Below, piece by piece: positions 1-13,900 of a stretch of DNA of 63,157 nt. Made by a program: the position numbers and the translations under genes. The notes under the pieces are model-generated. The model did not search any database, was not told where the DNA came from, and saw nothing but the letters and a program-made list of their open reading frames with translations. The DNA is taken from positions 1 to 63,157 of the forward strand of contig JAHBMJ010005803.1 of NCBI GenBank assembly GCA_018398765.1, given 5' to 3'. Source of the DNA: Chromera velia (lineage: Eukaryota > Sar > Chromeraceae). How positions within the stretch are numbered: position 1 is the stretch's first letter; the number at the start of each line of letters is the position of its first letter.

Positions 1-746
1 GGGGGGGGGAACGCTGCAGGGCGTCTTGTTTCCAGTGGGACCTCGAGTGGGGCTTCTCCGGCAGGCGGCTACTATCGAGTTGGGTTTGATGGTGAACCCA
101 TCACGCCTCGAATGCCTGTGGATGTTGAGGAGGCTGTCGATGAAAAAGAGAAGAAGAAAGGGGGAAAGGATAAGGAGAAAGACAAAGGAGGAGGAGGAGA
201 CAAGGACCCATATCCGGCAACACCGGGTATCGAGGTGAGAGAGTGTGACGTCCGTTGTTGGACAGACAAGCACTGGCCGATTTTTTTGGTGACTCTGTCA
301 GACATTCTGCAACGGACTTTTTCAACAGTTCTCTTCCTTTCTGTTTGTCATTCTTCAAGGCGCCAGATCCGCACCTGTCTTCCTCAAGTGAATGCGTCTA
401 CGTCGAGCAAGTTTTCCCTTCGTTGCAACCTGACCCTTTTCTGCTGCACAAAATGATTTTCCCTCAGAATTCCTCCCCTCCCATTTCTTTTGTGTGTGGT
501 CTCTCAGACTCTCAGACTCCCCCTTTTTCTGTCTGTCTCTCTCAACCCAGATAACTTTCTCCTGTTCATTGCGCAGGTCCCCCCCTACTGCGAGCTCCAG
601 CCTCTGATCAAAATCAACAACGAACTCCACATCTCCCAGGTCGAGAACGTTTTCCAAAAGGTCAGCTTGCAGACAGAAGGAGGGAACGCCGTGTTCATCT
701 CTATCTTTCTTTCTTTAACTCTTTCCTTCTCTCCTTTCTCTGCCTC

Positions 747-779
<33 letters not shown>

Positions 780-1651
780 ATGTGTGTGTGTGTATGTGTG
801 TATGTGTGTTTGAGAGAGAGACGAAGAGAGAGAGAGTATGTATGTGTGCGCGTGTGTGTGTGTGAGTGAGAGAGAGAGAGAATGTATGTATGTATGTATG
901 TATGTGTGTGTGTGTGTGTATGTGTGAGAGAGAGGGAGAGAAAAAGAACGAGAGAGAGAGGGAATCACTTAGTCTCTTTCCCTTATTTCCAGCCTTTCGC
1001 TTCACTTTTCTACGTGCTCTCACAGGCCCCGCGCTCTTCTCTTTCTCAGTTCGGTGTCTTCATCGTCAGTCAATTCAGTTCGTCGAAGAAAATCAAAAGC
1101 GCCCGGCTTGTTCAGTGGAACATCAATGACCTGAACCTTTTTCTTTCTGTTTTGAATCAATTCGATCGATCGATCGATCACGCATGCAGGTGATTGACTC
1201 CTGGGCAGCCTCGCACCCGAAAAGCGCGGCTCGGAAGCATTCGAGGGTCTCTCTGTTCGATGAGACTGGAAACGCGGCGCCACCAGGGGGAGGGTGGGCA
1301 CCTCCTGTGTCCCCAGCAGCGTCTCCTCCTGCCGTCTCGATGGCGCCAGGGGATGGGATGCTCGGCGTACCTTCAGGAGCAGCGGGGAGTGGAGGGGGGA
1401 AGAACCTGCCGCTGGAGTTTTCCTCCAAGGCGCAACAACAGCCTGGGAAAGAGGGACAGGGAGGGGGGGTGTCCACGCATCCGGTTCCTGTGTTGGCCTG
1501 TCACCCTGCCAGCAGTGGTGCGAGTGCGCTTGCGTTTCGACGCGAGGCTCGAATGGAGAGGGAGAGGGAGAAAGAGAGGGAGCGCGCCCGTGACAGCCAA
1601 CATGAGTCTCAGAAGCAAACGGAACGTGACATAACCGACTTTTTGGGTTGA
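1..1651 (+). CDS. Unidentified protein, 3' part of a multi-exon gene
   Basis: The gene runs in from the left edge, so its start is missing. Exons I support are 1-234 (open in frame from base 1, ending GAG before gtgaga), 577-660 (after gcgcag, ending CAAAAG before gtcagc), one beginning at about 1027 (after ctctcacag) or 1051, and a last exon 1191-1651 ending in TGA. The first exon carries a Lys/Glu/Gly-rich stretch (KEKKKGGKDKEKDKGGGG). The second reads VPPYCELQPLIKINNELH. The last exon opens VIDSWAASHPKSAARKHS and becomes Pro/Gly/Ala-rich, then a charged RERE-type tail. The exon 3 donor is unclear: a stop forces an intron before 1191, but the best candidate would make it only about 44 nt. 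I recognise no domain and give no function. The gene converges tail to tail with the LRR gene. Introns are dominated by CT/GT/GA microsatellites. Confidence 0.55.
752..961 (+). repeat. Compound CT/GT/GA microsatellite in an intron
   Basis: A run of (CT)n is followed by interrupted (TG/TATG)n and (GA)n blocks inside the intron before the third exon of the leftmost gene. It lies 70-270 bases upstream of the acceptor at about 1026. It creates spurious open frames on both strands. Confidence 0.95.
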
Positions 1652-2960
1652 ATACTCCTTCGTAGTTTCAAAAACTTGAATAATACTTGAATTAATTAAA
1701 GACTAAGCAATGTAAGTAGATGGTGTCTCTAGGGGTGGGCACTAAATTTTTTTTTATAGTATAGTTTGCCTAAAAAACTTTAACTCTAAAACTTTAAAAC
1801 TTTAAAAGTAAACAGGCAACTAGAAATACAAAAGTTGCATGATCCAGAAGACTGGAGACATCCGAGTCAGTAAGCACTACGATCGAGCAGCCGATCGAGC
1901 TGAAGGCTCTCCCTAGGGCTCTCCAAGATGGGTGTGAAAGGGGGGGGGGAGTGGATTACTACATGCAGTCCTTGAGGACATGGATATCCGATGGGAGTAG
2001 GTCGACTCCCACTCCGACTTAGACTAAGTAGACTCCGACTCAGATGTTAATCAGGGCTAGGATCGGGGACGGGGGGGGCTCCAACGTCGAGGAGGGGAGC
2101 GAGCTATCCATCGAAGAGGGGGGGGAGACTCTGCCGTTATATTCCAATATATTCAAAAAGTATAGCCGGAAGGGCATACGCAGAACCTAGCGTGGAACCA
2201 ATCAACTAGCCAATCAATCAATCAACATCCAGTCAACAGTATTCCAATTAAAAAATTGATCAGCTAGGAACTTAGTAATTCTCTTATTGAGACAACCCTG
2301 CAAAATTTATGTAACTAGAAATTCACATTAAAAACTTAATTATTAAAAAAGTGTAACTGATATAACCTTGGTTGGATGCAGTGTTTGATAGACTGCGCGG
2401 CATAAAACCATAAAAGATTTGTAACACTTTTTTTATTATTATTTAAATTCCTAGACACGTTACAAACTGTACAGACTGGCAACTGCCATGGCAACTGCCA
2501 GTGTGTGTCTGAGTCTTTGTGCGTGTGAAAGGAGAATCGCACGCATGACGACAAAGACTCCACAGCTCAATAATGAAATTCCGTCTGAAGAGCACCGGTA
2601 AGCGCTCGCCCTGAGAGAGGCACATACGGGGAGAGATTGATCAAGGATGACCGCACCCCCCTGTTTCTATGCCTCCTTCTCCTTTAAATACACCAAGCCG
2701 CGTGTCTATTTCAGTGTGCCGCCCCGAGCCATTCCAGGAAGTCACTCACCCCGCCAGGCGGGTGAAGAGAGAGACAGAGAATCAGGGAGAAAGAAAAGGA
2801 AAACATATGCAAACGATCGGATCGACAAATGCTTTCCCCTAAGGCTCCTCTTTGCCCCTTCCCTCGATTCTATGCCTGCCTCCCTCCCTCCTTTCCCCCC
2901 CGTAATCCGACAGCGAGTCTTAAAGGGCGAGTCTTAAAGGAACCAGGGGACCTTCCTTTC
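1652..2960. other. Convergent intergenic region, no gene seen
   Basis: This lies between two gene 3' ends. It is AT-rich with several G homopolymers (1940s, 2065-2075, 2118-2126) and short GACTCC-type repeats around 1995-2045. The short open frames present have no supporting splice or protein features. 3' UTRs of both flanking genes probably occupy part of it. Confidence 0.6.
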
Positions 2961-4004
2961 CTACAGAGGCATCTCGGGTCTTCTGATGAACACGCCGTCC
3001 TGCGAACAGGCGAAACAGACAGACATAGAAGGGTGAGGCTGAGATGAGACTGTGCAGGAAAGAAGGTGAGACAATTGGATAGTGACATTTCAATTCAGTC
3101 TGAAGTTCCAGATAAGGGTGAGAGAGAAAAGAAAATGACCCAACGAAGGGAAGCTGCAAGTGGGAGAGAAACATTGCTGCGAAGAATTCCGAGGAATGCC
3201 AGAAGGAGCGAATGAACAAACAGGTGAATCTAGAGAGAGAAAAGCACCGAAAAAGAGAGAGTCTCACCAATCGACCAACCAACCAACGAACCCACCTGCA
3301 TGTCTGTAGGGTCGAACTCGGGAAGTTCCTGTGCGAGGGTGGACGGCCAGTCGACACCGTTCAGACTGCACACACACAATGGCAGACAAATAAACAGATA
3401 AGTGTCCTGCTTCTTTTCCTCTCAGATATCCGGCAGAAACACCTATGGAACTAGCAGTCGACTTTCTGAGAAGATGAAAAATAAAGACCAGGAAATGTGG
3501 GAAAGAAGCTACCGATGAGGCGAGAACAGAGGGAAGAGGTATTTATGCGCCGGGAGAAGCAACAAGGAGAGCACTGGACAGACAGACAGAATTTCCCCTC
3601 CAGACTGACAGAGAGACAGACATACGGAACCTCACATACACCGACCTCAGGTTGAGCACAGTGAGGGGCATGCACCTTCTTGCCGCGTGTGCAAGCGCGA
3701 GTGCCGGATGTGGCGATGTGATTCCAATTTCGTTCGACCCGACGGAGAGGAATTGGAGTGACAGGGCAAAGGAGGCAGGCGGAAGGTTCAACTCGCCCTC
3801 CTGCGGCTGTGGCTGTTGAGACTCTGGAGCTGCGTGACTCAGCGCAAGAAGCTCTGCGAAAGCCAACGCGCCTGCACACAAAAACAAAAAGTAAAAATAG
3901 CGCAAGAAAGAATATGCTCAGGCATGCCTCTCGAGAACACTATGCGCAACATGAGCACTGAAACCCAATATAATGTAGAAAGAACAAGGAAGTCGAAATC
4001 CCCC

Positions 4005-4041
<37 letters not shown>

Positions 4042-4864
4042 TTGTGTGCGCGCACGCGCTTGTGTCAGAGAAAGGGAGAGGAAGAGAGAAAGAGATTCAA
4101 AAACTGTAATGCTCTTTTGATTCGCGCCTGTCAAGCGTCTATGATGACGTCTGCTAGCACACACATACATTCATACAGACACAAACAAATCCAACAGAAA
4201 CAAACTGCGTACTGACCCAGCTCTCTGATTCGGTTTGTCGACAAGTCCACAGACAGGAAGGGGGAGGAAGGAGGGAACCCGCCCATTTCGATTTCCTCGT
4301 CTTCCTCCTCCATCTCCTCCAGCTTCTCAACCAACTGAGTGGTCTGATCCCCCCCTCCTCCTTCTCCGTCTCCGATTTGCAGTTTCTTCCCAACGCCCTT
4401 TCGCGTCCTCGCTCTCATTCTCTCACGAGCCGCCAGCCGGCCACCCGACAGCGCGTCGGCCAGCGCCTGTGCCCCCGACTCTCCCACAAAATTTCGAGAC
4501 AAGTCCAATGAAGAAAGCCGAGGCACCCCCCCCTTCTTGATCAGACCAGAGAGACGACGCACACCCAGGTCTGCTATGCCGTTGCCTGCCAAGCTCAGGT
4601 GGACCAGGGAGGCCCTGCATGCATGCGTGAGCGTACACATGCACCCATAAAGGCGTGTATATGCACTCATACAAACAGCCCGATGCTCCGTATTCTTCTG
4701 TGACGCACACATACATACCTACTTCCGTACAGGCAAGCAGTCAAAGCGCTCATGTTGAAGCCATGAGAGCTCTTTGGAAAGACTCGGAGACTTGCAAAGC
4801 AAACGCCACTTTCTGAGAAGATTTGTAAAGGAAGAGGAAAAGAACATGCGACAGAGAGGGAGCA

Positions 4865-4904
<40 letters not shown>

Positions 4905-7900
4905 GAGTCAGAAAAAAGAAAGCGCAAGCCCACTCACGTACCCGAACCAAGCAAGCACGCGGACGAGAGCCACTGTCCCCACGTCCCCAAGAACGTTGTC
5001 GTTCAGGCACAGGTGAGTCAGCCCCAGTCCAGCAATGGGACCCAGGCCCCCCCCCGACAGCATCGAGAGGGGGAACCCCGACCGCACTGCCGCCTCTATT
5101 TCCGGTCCCGCGAGCCCGCTGCTGCCCGAAATTCCTTCTCTTCCTGCTGCGCTGCCATCCGAGGCTTCTTGTGCCATCAGGGCCACGTGTGCTGCCGTCA
5201 TATGGACTTCCTGGATGTCCAAAGAGGAGGTCAGAGAGAGGAGAGGGGCAAGGGAGACCCCGTCGGGTAGGCACGCCTGCAAGCAAACAAAGAAAGAAAG
5301 AAATGAACACGGGAATCATCTTGTGAAGCAAATCAATGTTATGCCACTCACACAAAAAAGAGAGGATCATACGCAGTGCACACAAACAAAAGCGCTGCCG
5401 AGAGATAGAAAACGAGGGAACGAGGGAACGAGAGGATTTCAAAAAAGTCCAGCAAGCAAATCCCGCGTGTGTTCTAGATGGCGGTTGAAGGATCAAACAA
5501 ACCCTGCAGGCTCCCTCACTCACCTTCCAAGCAAAGGGTCTTCCCACATCCCTGTACACATCCCCTGCGAGAAGATCACCCCCGTCTACACCATGGAGAG
5601 ACCACCAAAAGTTATGGTCGTTTTGGTGGTTAATGTTATTCACATACAGCCGTTTTCTCAACAACTGCTCTTCATGAAGCGCCCTCCGTCTCGCCTCTCT
5701 CTTCGGATCTCCACTCGTCGACACACGCCCGACCGGACGTCTTGATGCACCGGAAGGTTCAGGTACTGCAGAGTCCCTCCCTGCAGCCGCTGCCGCTTGT
5801 CGCTGTGCCTCCATTTCCTCTTCCTCTATCGACATCGAGCCGCCGTAAGAGGACCTGCGGCGGCCTGGAGGCACACCCCCAGTCGCACCCTCTCTCTCGA
5901 GGTACCGACTCACCCAACGAGCGCGTCTCGCGGCACGGGCCCTTCTCACCTGCGCCGCCCTCAGCAACAGGGGGGGGGGCGTTCCCTTGTCGGTCCCCGA
6001 GTTTCCCTCTTGAGTGCCTACTCAAACGGACAAGAGGAAACGAGAGAAGAGAGGAAGAGAGTTGCGAGACAGTTTAGACAGAGAACAGACTCGCGGTCCC
6101 TCTTTTAGCAGCCATGCTGCCGTAGGAGCACACGATCAGGCACATAGCCACGGGAACAGGAAAAAGACAAAGTGGAAAGACACTCGAGTGCCAAAATCAC
6201 GCAAAAAAAGAAGAAATCAGATGGAGGCGTCCCATGGGACAGTCGCCCGGCCGAACCGTCAGTAGAAGAAAGCAAGTCTATTCTCTGCACTGCTGTGCTC
6301 TGGAGAGGAGAATACGGGAAGTTCGCCTCGGAGAAAGAAATCGGTATGCAAAAGGGGCCGCAAATGCAAGCAGCATGCTCACAGGACCCCCCACACAACC
6401 CTCCTGCATGACGCTCAGAATGCCACTCACCTTCTTCAGTCGGTCTGACGTACACGAGCTCCATGTATTCGTCCTCTGGCAGGGGCCCTTCGTCCCCCCC
6501 CCCCGCTACCTGCCCCTCGCCGTCTTCGTCTCCCTCGTCTCCCCCCTCACGGGCCCCCCCACCTCCCTCGCCCCCGCAAATCCCGGCCGTCGAGACGTAC
6601 GGGCCCACAGAGAGCTTCAGCTTCGTGGTGGCGGGACAGGACGAAAAGGCCATGGCAACTCTGTCAATGAGGGTCTGAGTGGCGGCGCGCTCTTCCGCCT
6701 CCTGGGCACGGGGGCTCCGGCCCTGGTGGAGGAAATGCGGAGTCGGGGACACAGGGGCCCCGGCAACGAGGAGACGGCCCGCTACTCTGAAGTGTTCGTG
6801 ATTTCCAGAGGGCCGGCAGAAGTCGGGTTGGGGGGCTGCGCCCCCAATGGCCGCAAAGGCCGAAAAGCCCTGCTGGTGTTCGGGGAGGTCTCCGTGGGTC
6901 GGGGCGGATGTTTGGGAATCGGGGTGGAAGTCCGGTGGGAGTGTGGAGGCTGCCTTTCGCTGCTGTGAGAGAGACGGCAGCTCGATGTGAATGTGGAGGT
7001 AGGGGATGTGGGGGAAGATGTGGAGAAGATGGGCGAAGAAGTGCGCGTCTCCTTCTGTGAGCATTCGACTGGGCGTAGGACTCGTCCGAACGAGCAGGGG
7101 AGGGACTGCCGAGAGTGCGTGAAGGTGCGCAGGGTGTTTGGCGTACCCTTGTTGGTTCTGCGTCATCTGAAGATTCTGCACGATCGACTCCATCAGTTTG
7201 CCACTCAGGTGAAGGGTAGCGAGGTCCACACCGTTGATGACTCTCACGGCATCCCCGCACGTTTGTGCCAAGCGCACGAGCTCGATGGCACTGCGCACGC
7301 GGAGACGGGGGCAAAATCGGATGTTCAATGTCGAGAGGGCCACAGGGGCCCCGGAAGTGCCCCCTCGACCCCCTCCACCCCCCCCTGGTTTCGCTGCAGA
7401 CTTCAAAGCCATGATGCACCTACAGAGTTCGCACACGGCAGAGTCCGTCAGAAAAGGGGAGTAGGAGAAGTTGAGGTGACGAACGGATGCGGCTGCGGAG
7501 AAGGCTCCGGTCAGCTGAGGGGGGAGGGGTGCGTACAGTCCTGCAGGGCTTCCTATGAGGGCACAGACCCCCCTCACCCCCGCATCCGAGACCTCCCCTC
7601 TCGGAAGGTCCAGAGATTCTCCAAGAGGCCCCCCCCCTCCGTCTCCAGATCCCTGTATTCACAAAGATCGTGGAGGAGGAAGGTAGCAAGGAAGGCATAA
7701 ATTTGGAAAGACAGGCGAACACAGAGAGGGAAGAAGGTGCAAAGAAATAGAAAGAAACAGAGAAAAACTTGACAAATTCTGAACGCTATGATTACATCGA
7801 AAGGACACCCCAAGTACAGAGAAAGACTCAGCATTACGGAAAGCAAAAAAGACGCCCACGAGCAGCAGAAAAAAAGACTCACTCACTCACTCACTCACTC

Positions 7901-10900
7901 ACTCACTCACTCACCCGCGCGTCAATCTTGTGCCACAGTTGCAGTCTCTGCAGAACGGCCAGAGAGAAATCATTCCACTCCACCATGCCACCAGGCGCCC
8001 CCTCAACGCGCCCCTCTGAGGGCAGAGGGACGGGAGCGGAGGCCGCCAGCATTGCTGCCACTGGGAGGCCATTCAGAGACTCGAGACGGGGCGCGATCTC
8101 ACACAGCGCCGAGACGAACAGGGAGACCCCTCTGCACGCACAAATACACACCAGCCGTCAATCAACAGTAAGTCACTACAATGATGAAACACAGACTGAC
8201 TGTCTGCGCCTTTGCCGGTAAATCAAAGCAGGAACGAAGCGACGGTGCCGAACAGACACAAAGGTGCACGGAGGCGAAGAAGAGAGAGAGCAGGCACACG
8301 AGACGAGAAGCCGGGGTGGCAGACCAACCGAGAGGACAGGCGGATGTCCGATAGAAACAGCCCCCTCACTGCAGGCATCGCGAGGATGGCGTCAGTGACG
8401 AAGGGCAGCGCCTCATCTCCGATCGCGTGTCGTGCCAGTCGGACCCTCGACAGTCCCGGAAAGTTCGCCTCGGTCAGCAGAGACCCCAGAAGGAAAGCGT
8501 CGCCCTCGTCCAGACGAACAATCCCGGCCGGGCAGTCAATGGCAGAACGTGCATAAACGTGCCCTTCGGGGTCGTCAAAGTCCTGGCTCCCTCCACGGCC
8601 CCCTCCGCCTCTGCCCCCGAACCCCCCACTGCGGCCGCCTGCAGTCGACCGCCGGTTCTTCCCCTTCCCCCCTGCCCTCCCCCCCGCGGGGTCACCCCCG
8701 ACCGGAGAGGAGGGAAGTCCGGCACCGTCAAAGTCTAAGAACTGCGCGTAGACAGATACACAGAAAAGGACAAAAACAGGGGTGGGAGGAAAGCAATCAA
8801 GGGAGGGGCGTATGAGAAGAAAGAGAGTTGCTTGAATGTTCTTCTGAATGTCTTCCATCCCCGTTCCTTCGAGGCTTTGAGCTCTTCTTCCTCCTCCCCA
8901 TCGAACTTTCCACCATCATCGACCATTGTTGCCTGCCTGACTGCCTGACTGACCTCACAGCTCCTGGCGTCATCGACCATCACGGGGATTCCGTTGAGGA
9001 CTCTGAGGGAGGAGTTCGCCTCCAGAAGCCCCAACAGGTGGAGCCCGTCCTCCTTTGTCATCCCGTTGCCTCTCAGATCCAGAGTCTGCAATCATCAGAA
9101 AACATAATGAGGGATAGAGAGATAGATAGAAGGGGGTAGACAGATAGATACTGAGGGATGATAAGAATGAGGGATGGATACAAAGAATTAAAACGTTCGC
9201 ACAAGAAACGCAGAGCACGAGTCACCACTGCAGCATCGGAATCATGAAGAAGAGAAGGAAGCGGAATACGATCCCATCCCCACCCATCGGACACAGCTCC
9301 AACCAGTTCGCAGTCCCTTTCCTTCCCTCCCTGACACTCACCTGAAGAGCAGGGAGCTCCATGAGAGAGGTGAGGATCTCTTGAAAAAGGGCGGCGTGGC
9401 GCCTTTCGTTTGCTCCCGCCACGCTCTCGCCCGACTCTAGCGTTCCCCCTGCTCCTTCCCCTTTGAGCAGGGACGAGGGAGATTCCTCCGCCCCCCTGGC
9501 ACCGCTCTTCCCCTCGTTTCCGCCCAGTCCTCCGCGAGCGAAGGATGCCAGCTTTGCCACCTGGGCCCTCCACTGCACGTCTCCTATGCGGAACCTGTGC
9601 CTCCAATGAAACCGGAAGTGCCCAGAGGAAACCTGGCCAGGGAGGATGTTGATGTTCCGGGAGAGAGCCTCCTCGAGACTGGGACCCTCAACGACCCCCC
9701 CCTCTTGGAGGGCCTGCAGAGGGAGGGGGGGCTCCTTGCTGGCCACACTCAGCAGGGGAAGGTCGAGGGAGTCGTCTGGAAAATTCGAACGCCAGAAGAG
9801 CTCGCTGCACCACGGGAGCACACACACACACACACACACACACACGTGTGTATACACACAGGTATCCGAGGACGGCGTCCGAGAAGGAAAGAGGTGATCG
9901 TTGATTCAGAAATGATCCCTTTATTGTCTCTTCTTCCCTTCCTTTCTTCGATCGTTGTTCTTTTTTTCTCCCTCTCCATTTTTTTGTCTTATTGTCTCTC
10001 CGTGTCTCTCTCTCTTACTTTTTTGATGTCACCCAATCTCTGTTTCTTCCTTTCTTCTTCGTTTCTTTCTCTCTCTTTGAAGTGTCATGCCATCTCTGAT
10101 GCATGCACCAACTTAAAGAGAACCGTTTAGCTCCTTCCCTCATGCGCACACCCAGATTGCGTCTCCAATGAAATCAAGGCCGTGCCACAAATCTCATCCT
10201 ACGCTGGTATGCCTCCAGTCGAAGATCTTTTTGCATTCTCCTTTCCTCCTGATCCAACCCACTAGAAAGGGGCACAGATGGGCACAGCACCGAGAAAAGA
10301 CAGGCAGATGCACGAGAGCGACAAAGCTGCCCTCCCCCAGACTCACTGACAGAGCGACGGACAGACCTTGTGGAGGCAAACTCGTCAGGGTGTGCCGAGA
10401 GGACCTTCTCTCGGAGGTTGGCCATCGCCAGGTTGACCACCAGCAGGTGAGACGCCGCCCCCGACGGGAGCATCCACTGGAGATCCTTCTCGGGGTGCAA
10501 AAACAGAGAGGGCCCGCTGCTGACCGAGACCTCCAGATTGGCCCCGCTGACTTCGGGCTGTTTTCCCTCAAGGAGGAGACAGGGGAGAGGAGAGGAGGGG
10601 GAAGATAGGAGAGAATAAGTGAGCACAAAGCACGGATAGGGAGGGAGGGAGGGAGGGAGGGAAACAGAAAGTAAAAGGGGAACAGAGGAGTCAGAAAGAA
10701 CAGCAAGTGAGTGAGCAACACAGAAAGAAAAAATGAGAAAGCTCCTCTACGCCCCCGACACCGATTCACTGCAACGCGTTTCTCATGTGCTGCCCTGAAG
10801 AAAGCTCAGCGCTTTCTTCCTTCCTTCTGTCATCGATCGGGACAGAGGAATGCAGAGCGACAAAGGACGGAGCAGTGAACAAACGCACAAAAACAAACAG

Positions 10901-13900
10901 AGAAAACGAGGAGAATATGGAAACAGAAAAAGCAAGTATGTGATTTTCTTTCTCAAACCCCGGCGAAGCAACCCAGCAACCTACCGCCGGAGGCAGTTGT
11001 TCCACAGCCACCGCGCTGAGAACGTCCGCGAACTCGCCCACCGTCATTCCAGCCATTTGCGCTTTGCTGATCGAATCGTGCGGCGTCACCAGAGTCTTCA
11101 CATGCGGAAACAGGAAGAGAGAGGGTCAATTTGTTTTTGTTTTTCAGCATCGTTCCGTCTTATTGGACGATGGGAACGTACCACAAGTACGCGAGAATGT
11201 GAGGCCGCTCAAACGAGGAAAACAAATTCGTCCACCGAACAGTCCTTTTTTGCCTCGTAATTGTTTTTTGCCAACCTGATGCTGCTCTCCGCCTGGACAC
11301 TCACTCAATCACTGCTTCTTTCGTTTCTCTCAACCCCATACCTACCCACTTATCCACTCACTTACCTGGAAGGACGGGGCCTGAGAGAAGGCCGAGCGGA
11401 GCAACTCCATCTGCTGGAGGACCTCTGAGGGCCAGCGCTTCCGGATTCTTCGAGAGTTCATCAGGGAACGGTGCACAGTCAGCACACGCTGCAAAAGGGA
11501 GGGGGGAGAAAGAAAGAAAGGCCTTTTCTTTTGTGAGTAGACAGAAGGGAGACACAACTAAGGGATGAGAGCGGAAGCATGCAAAACTGCGGGATACAAG
11601 TAGACAATTTACGGCAAGCGCACACACCCATTCTCTCTCCCTCAAACCCACATGTCTGCTGCTCCCTTCCAGCCTCTCTCTTGAAGGCAAACAAAAGGAG
11701 TAAAATGTGATTTGCACATCGTCTCAGAAGAACAACCAAGAAAAGAGGGAAGACAGAGACAATAAGCGAAGCGTCCGGACGGGACCCTGTCATGGCTCTG
11801 TCCGTCAAAAGAGGACCAAAGGAAGGAAAGCGAGGAAGACAACCATTCTGACCACAAGCGTTTGACACCTCCGCACACGTCCCCGAAACGGTCAGAAGCA
11901 TACACACAGCTGGCGATAGAGAGGGCGGAAATTTGTCCTTCTAATAGAGAGAGCGAAACAGAGAAGTCAGTTAGCCATCCGAGAACCAACTCACTGACGG
12001 ACCAGAGGAGGCAAGGGACTCTGCACGGGTCCTCCGTGCTCTCCCCCCACAACGCCACCAAACGCAGACACAAGGGAGGCAAGCACCAGACCATCACACG
12101 CCTCCACCCGATCGACTCCAATCTCGGAGATCGAGGGACCCCCCCCTCCCGCTTGCAGTGCCAGGCACCGAAGCAACGGAAGGGAGTCAAACCTGTTTCT
12201 CAAACAGAACTCGTGCCCACCCCCTCCCACAGCCACACGGCTACGTGAGGCGGCATGCTGCACGTCTGCGGCGAACTGGGCAGAGAACCTCTCGGCCTGC
12301 AATCAGGAGGGGGGGGGGGAGGAGGAGAGAGGGCATCATAGTGGAATGCAATACGAGCTATTAATAGATTGAAAGCAGGCTAGAGAGAGTTTAAGGAACA
12401 CACGGCTGGAAGGGGGGGAAGCTGTGCAGAAGCTGTGACTGACGTGAGGTGGGAGAGAAAGGAGAAATCAAAGATTCCGGTCTGAAGCAGAGTCTCGTTT
12501 CCATCCTAGTTTTACTCTATTCTCGCCCACCCTCTTTTCTTTGCAAGGCAAACACATCATTACGCGCTTCTCGTCTCTTTATCCTTCCTCTGTCACAACG
12601 ACACCCTGTTTCCTCCCTCCTCTGTGTGAGAGCAAAAAAGAGGAAAGCCTACCTACCTGAAGAGCGAAGACGCGTGAGTTCTGCCCTTCAAACTTCACCT
12701 CAACCTGCAACACTCATAACGACGGACAAGAAGACATGTGACATTAGACAGCGCGGCGGACAGAAAAACATACGAGAAAGAGTTCCACTTCCGCATCTTT
12801 TCGGTGCCCAAAAAGGTGCCACAGAAGATGGCACGCTTCTAACAAGAATAACAAAAAAAAGGAAAAAACAATTTGACAAATGACGATGACGAACAGAACC
12901 TTCACTTCGCATGTTGCTCTCCCAATGCTTACCTGAAGTTTTCTCGGGTGGCTCCTGATGATTGTGTAGAAGAGGTCAACGCTCGCCTCCTTCCCCAGAG
13001 ACACGGCCACGGAGGTCAGTGGAGCAGTCAGGTCCCCTCCCCCCTGCCCCCCTGTCCCCGTCCTGCTGTCCCCCCTCACATCCCNTTGTTTTTGTTTTTC
13101 AGCATCGTTCCGTCTTATTGGACGATGGGAACGTACCACAAGTACGCGAGAATGTGAGGCCGCTCAAACGAGGAAAACAAATTCGTCCACCGAACAGTCC
13201 TTTTTTGCCTCGTAATTGTTTTTTGCCAACCTGATGCTGCTCTCCGCCTGGACACTCACTCAATCACTGCTTCTTTCGTTTCTCTCAACCCCATACCTAC
13301 CCACTTATCCACTCACTTACCTGGAAGGACGGGGCCTGAGAGAAGGCCGAGCGGAGCAACTCCATCTGCTGGAGGACCTCTGAGGGCCAGCGCTTCCGGA
13401 TTCTTCGAGAGTTCATCAGGGAACGGTGCACAGTCAGCACACGCTGCAAAAGGGAGGGGGGAGAAAGAAAGAAAGGCCTTTTCTTTTGTGAGTAGACAGA
13501 AGGGAGACACAACTAAGGGATGAGAGCGGAAGCATGCAAAACTGCGGGATACAAGTAGACAATTTACGGCAAGCGCACACACCCATTCTCTCTCCCTCAA
13601 ACCCACATGTCTGCTGCTCCCTTCCAGCCTCTCTCTTGAAGGCAAACAAAAGGAGTAAAATGTGATTTGCACATCGTCTCAGAAGAACAACCAAGAAAAG
13701 AGGGAAGACAGAGACAATAAGCGAAGCGTCCGGACGGGACCCTGTCATGGCTCTGTCCGTCAAAAGAGGACCAAAGGAAGGAAAGCGAGGAAGACAACCA
13801 TTCTGACCACAAGCGTTTGACACCTCCGCACACGTCCCCGAAACGGTCAGAAGCATACACACAGCTGGCGATAGAGAGGGCGGAAATTTGTCCTTCTAAT

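Noticed and set aside
6234-7700. Plus-strand frames of 237-244 codons within the LRR gene
   Set aside because: Antisense to the 1,222-base LRR exon 6431-7652. The minus strand has LRR motifs and valid splice sites.
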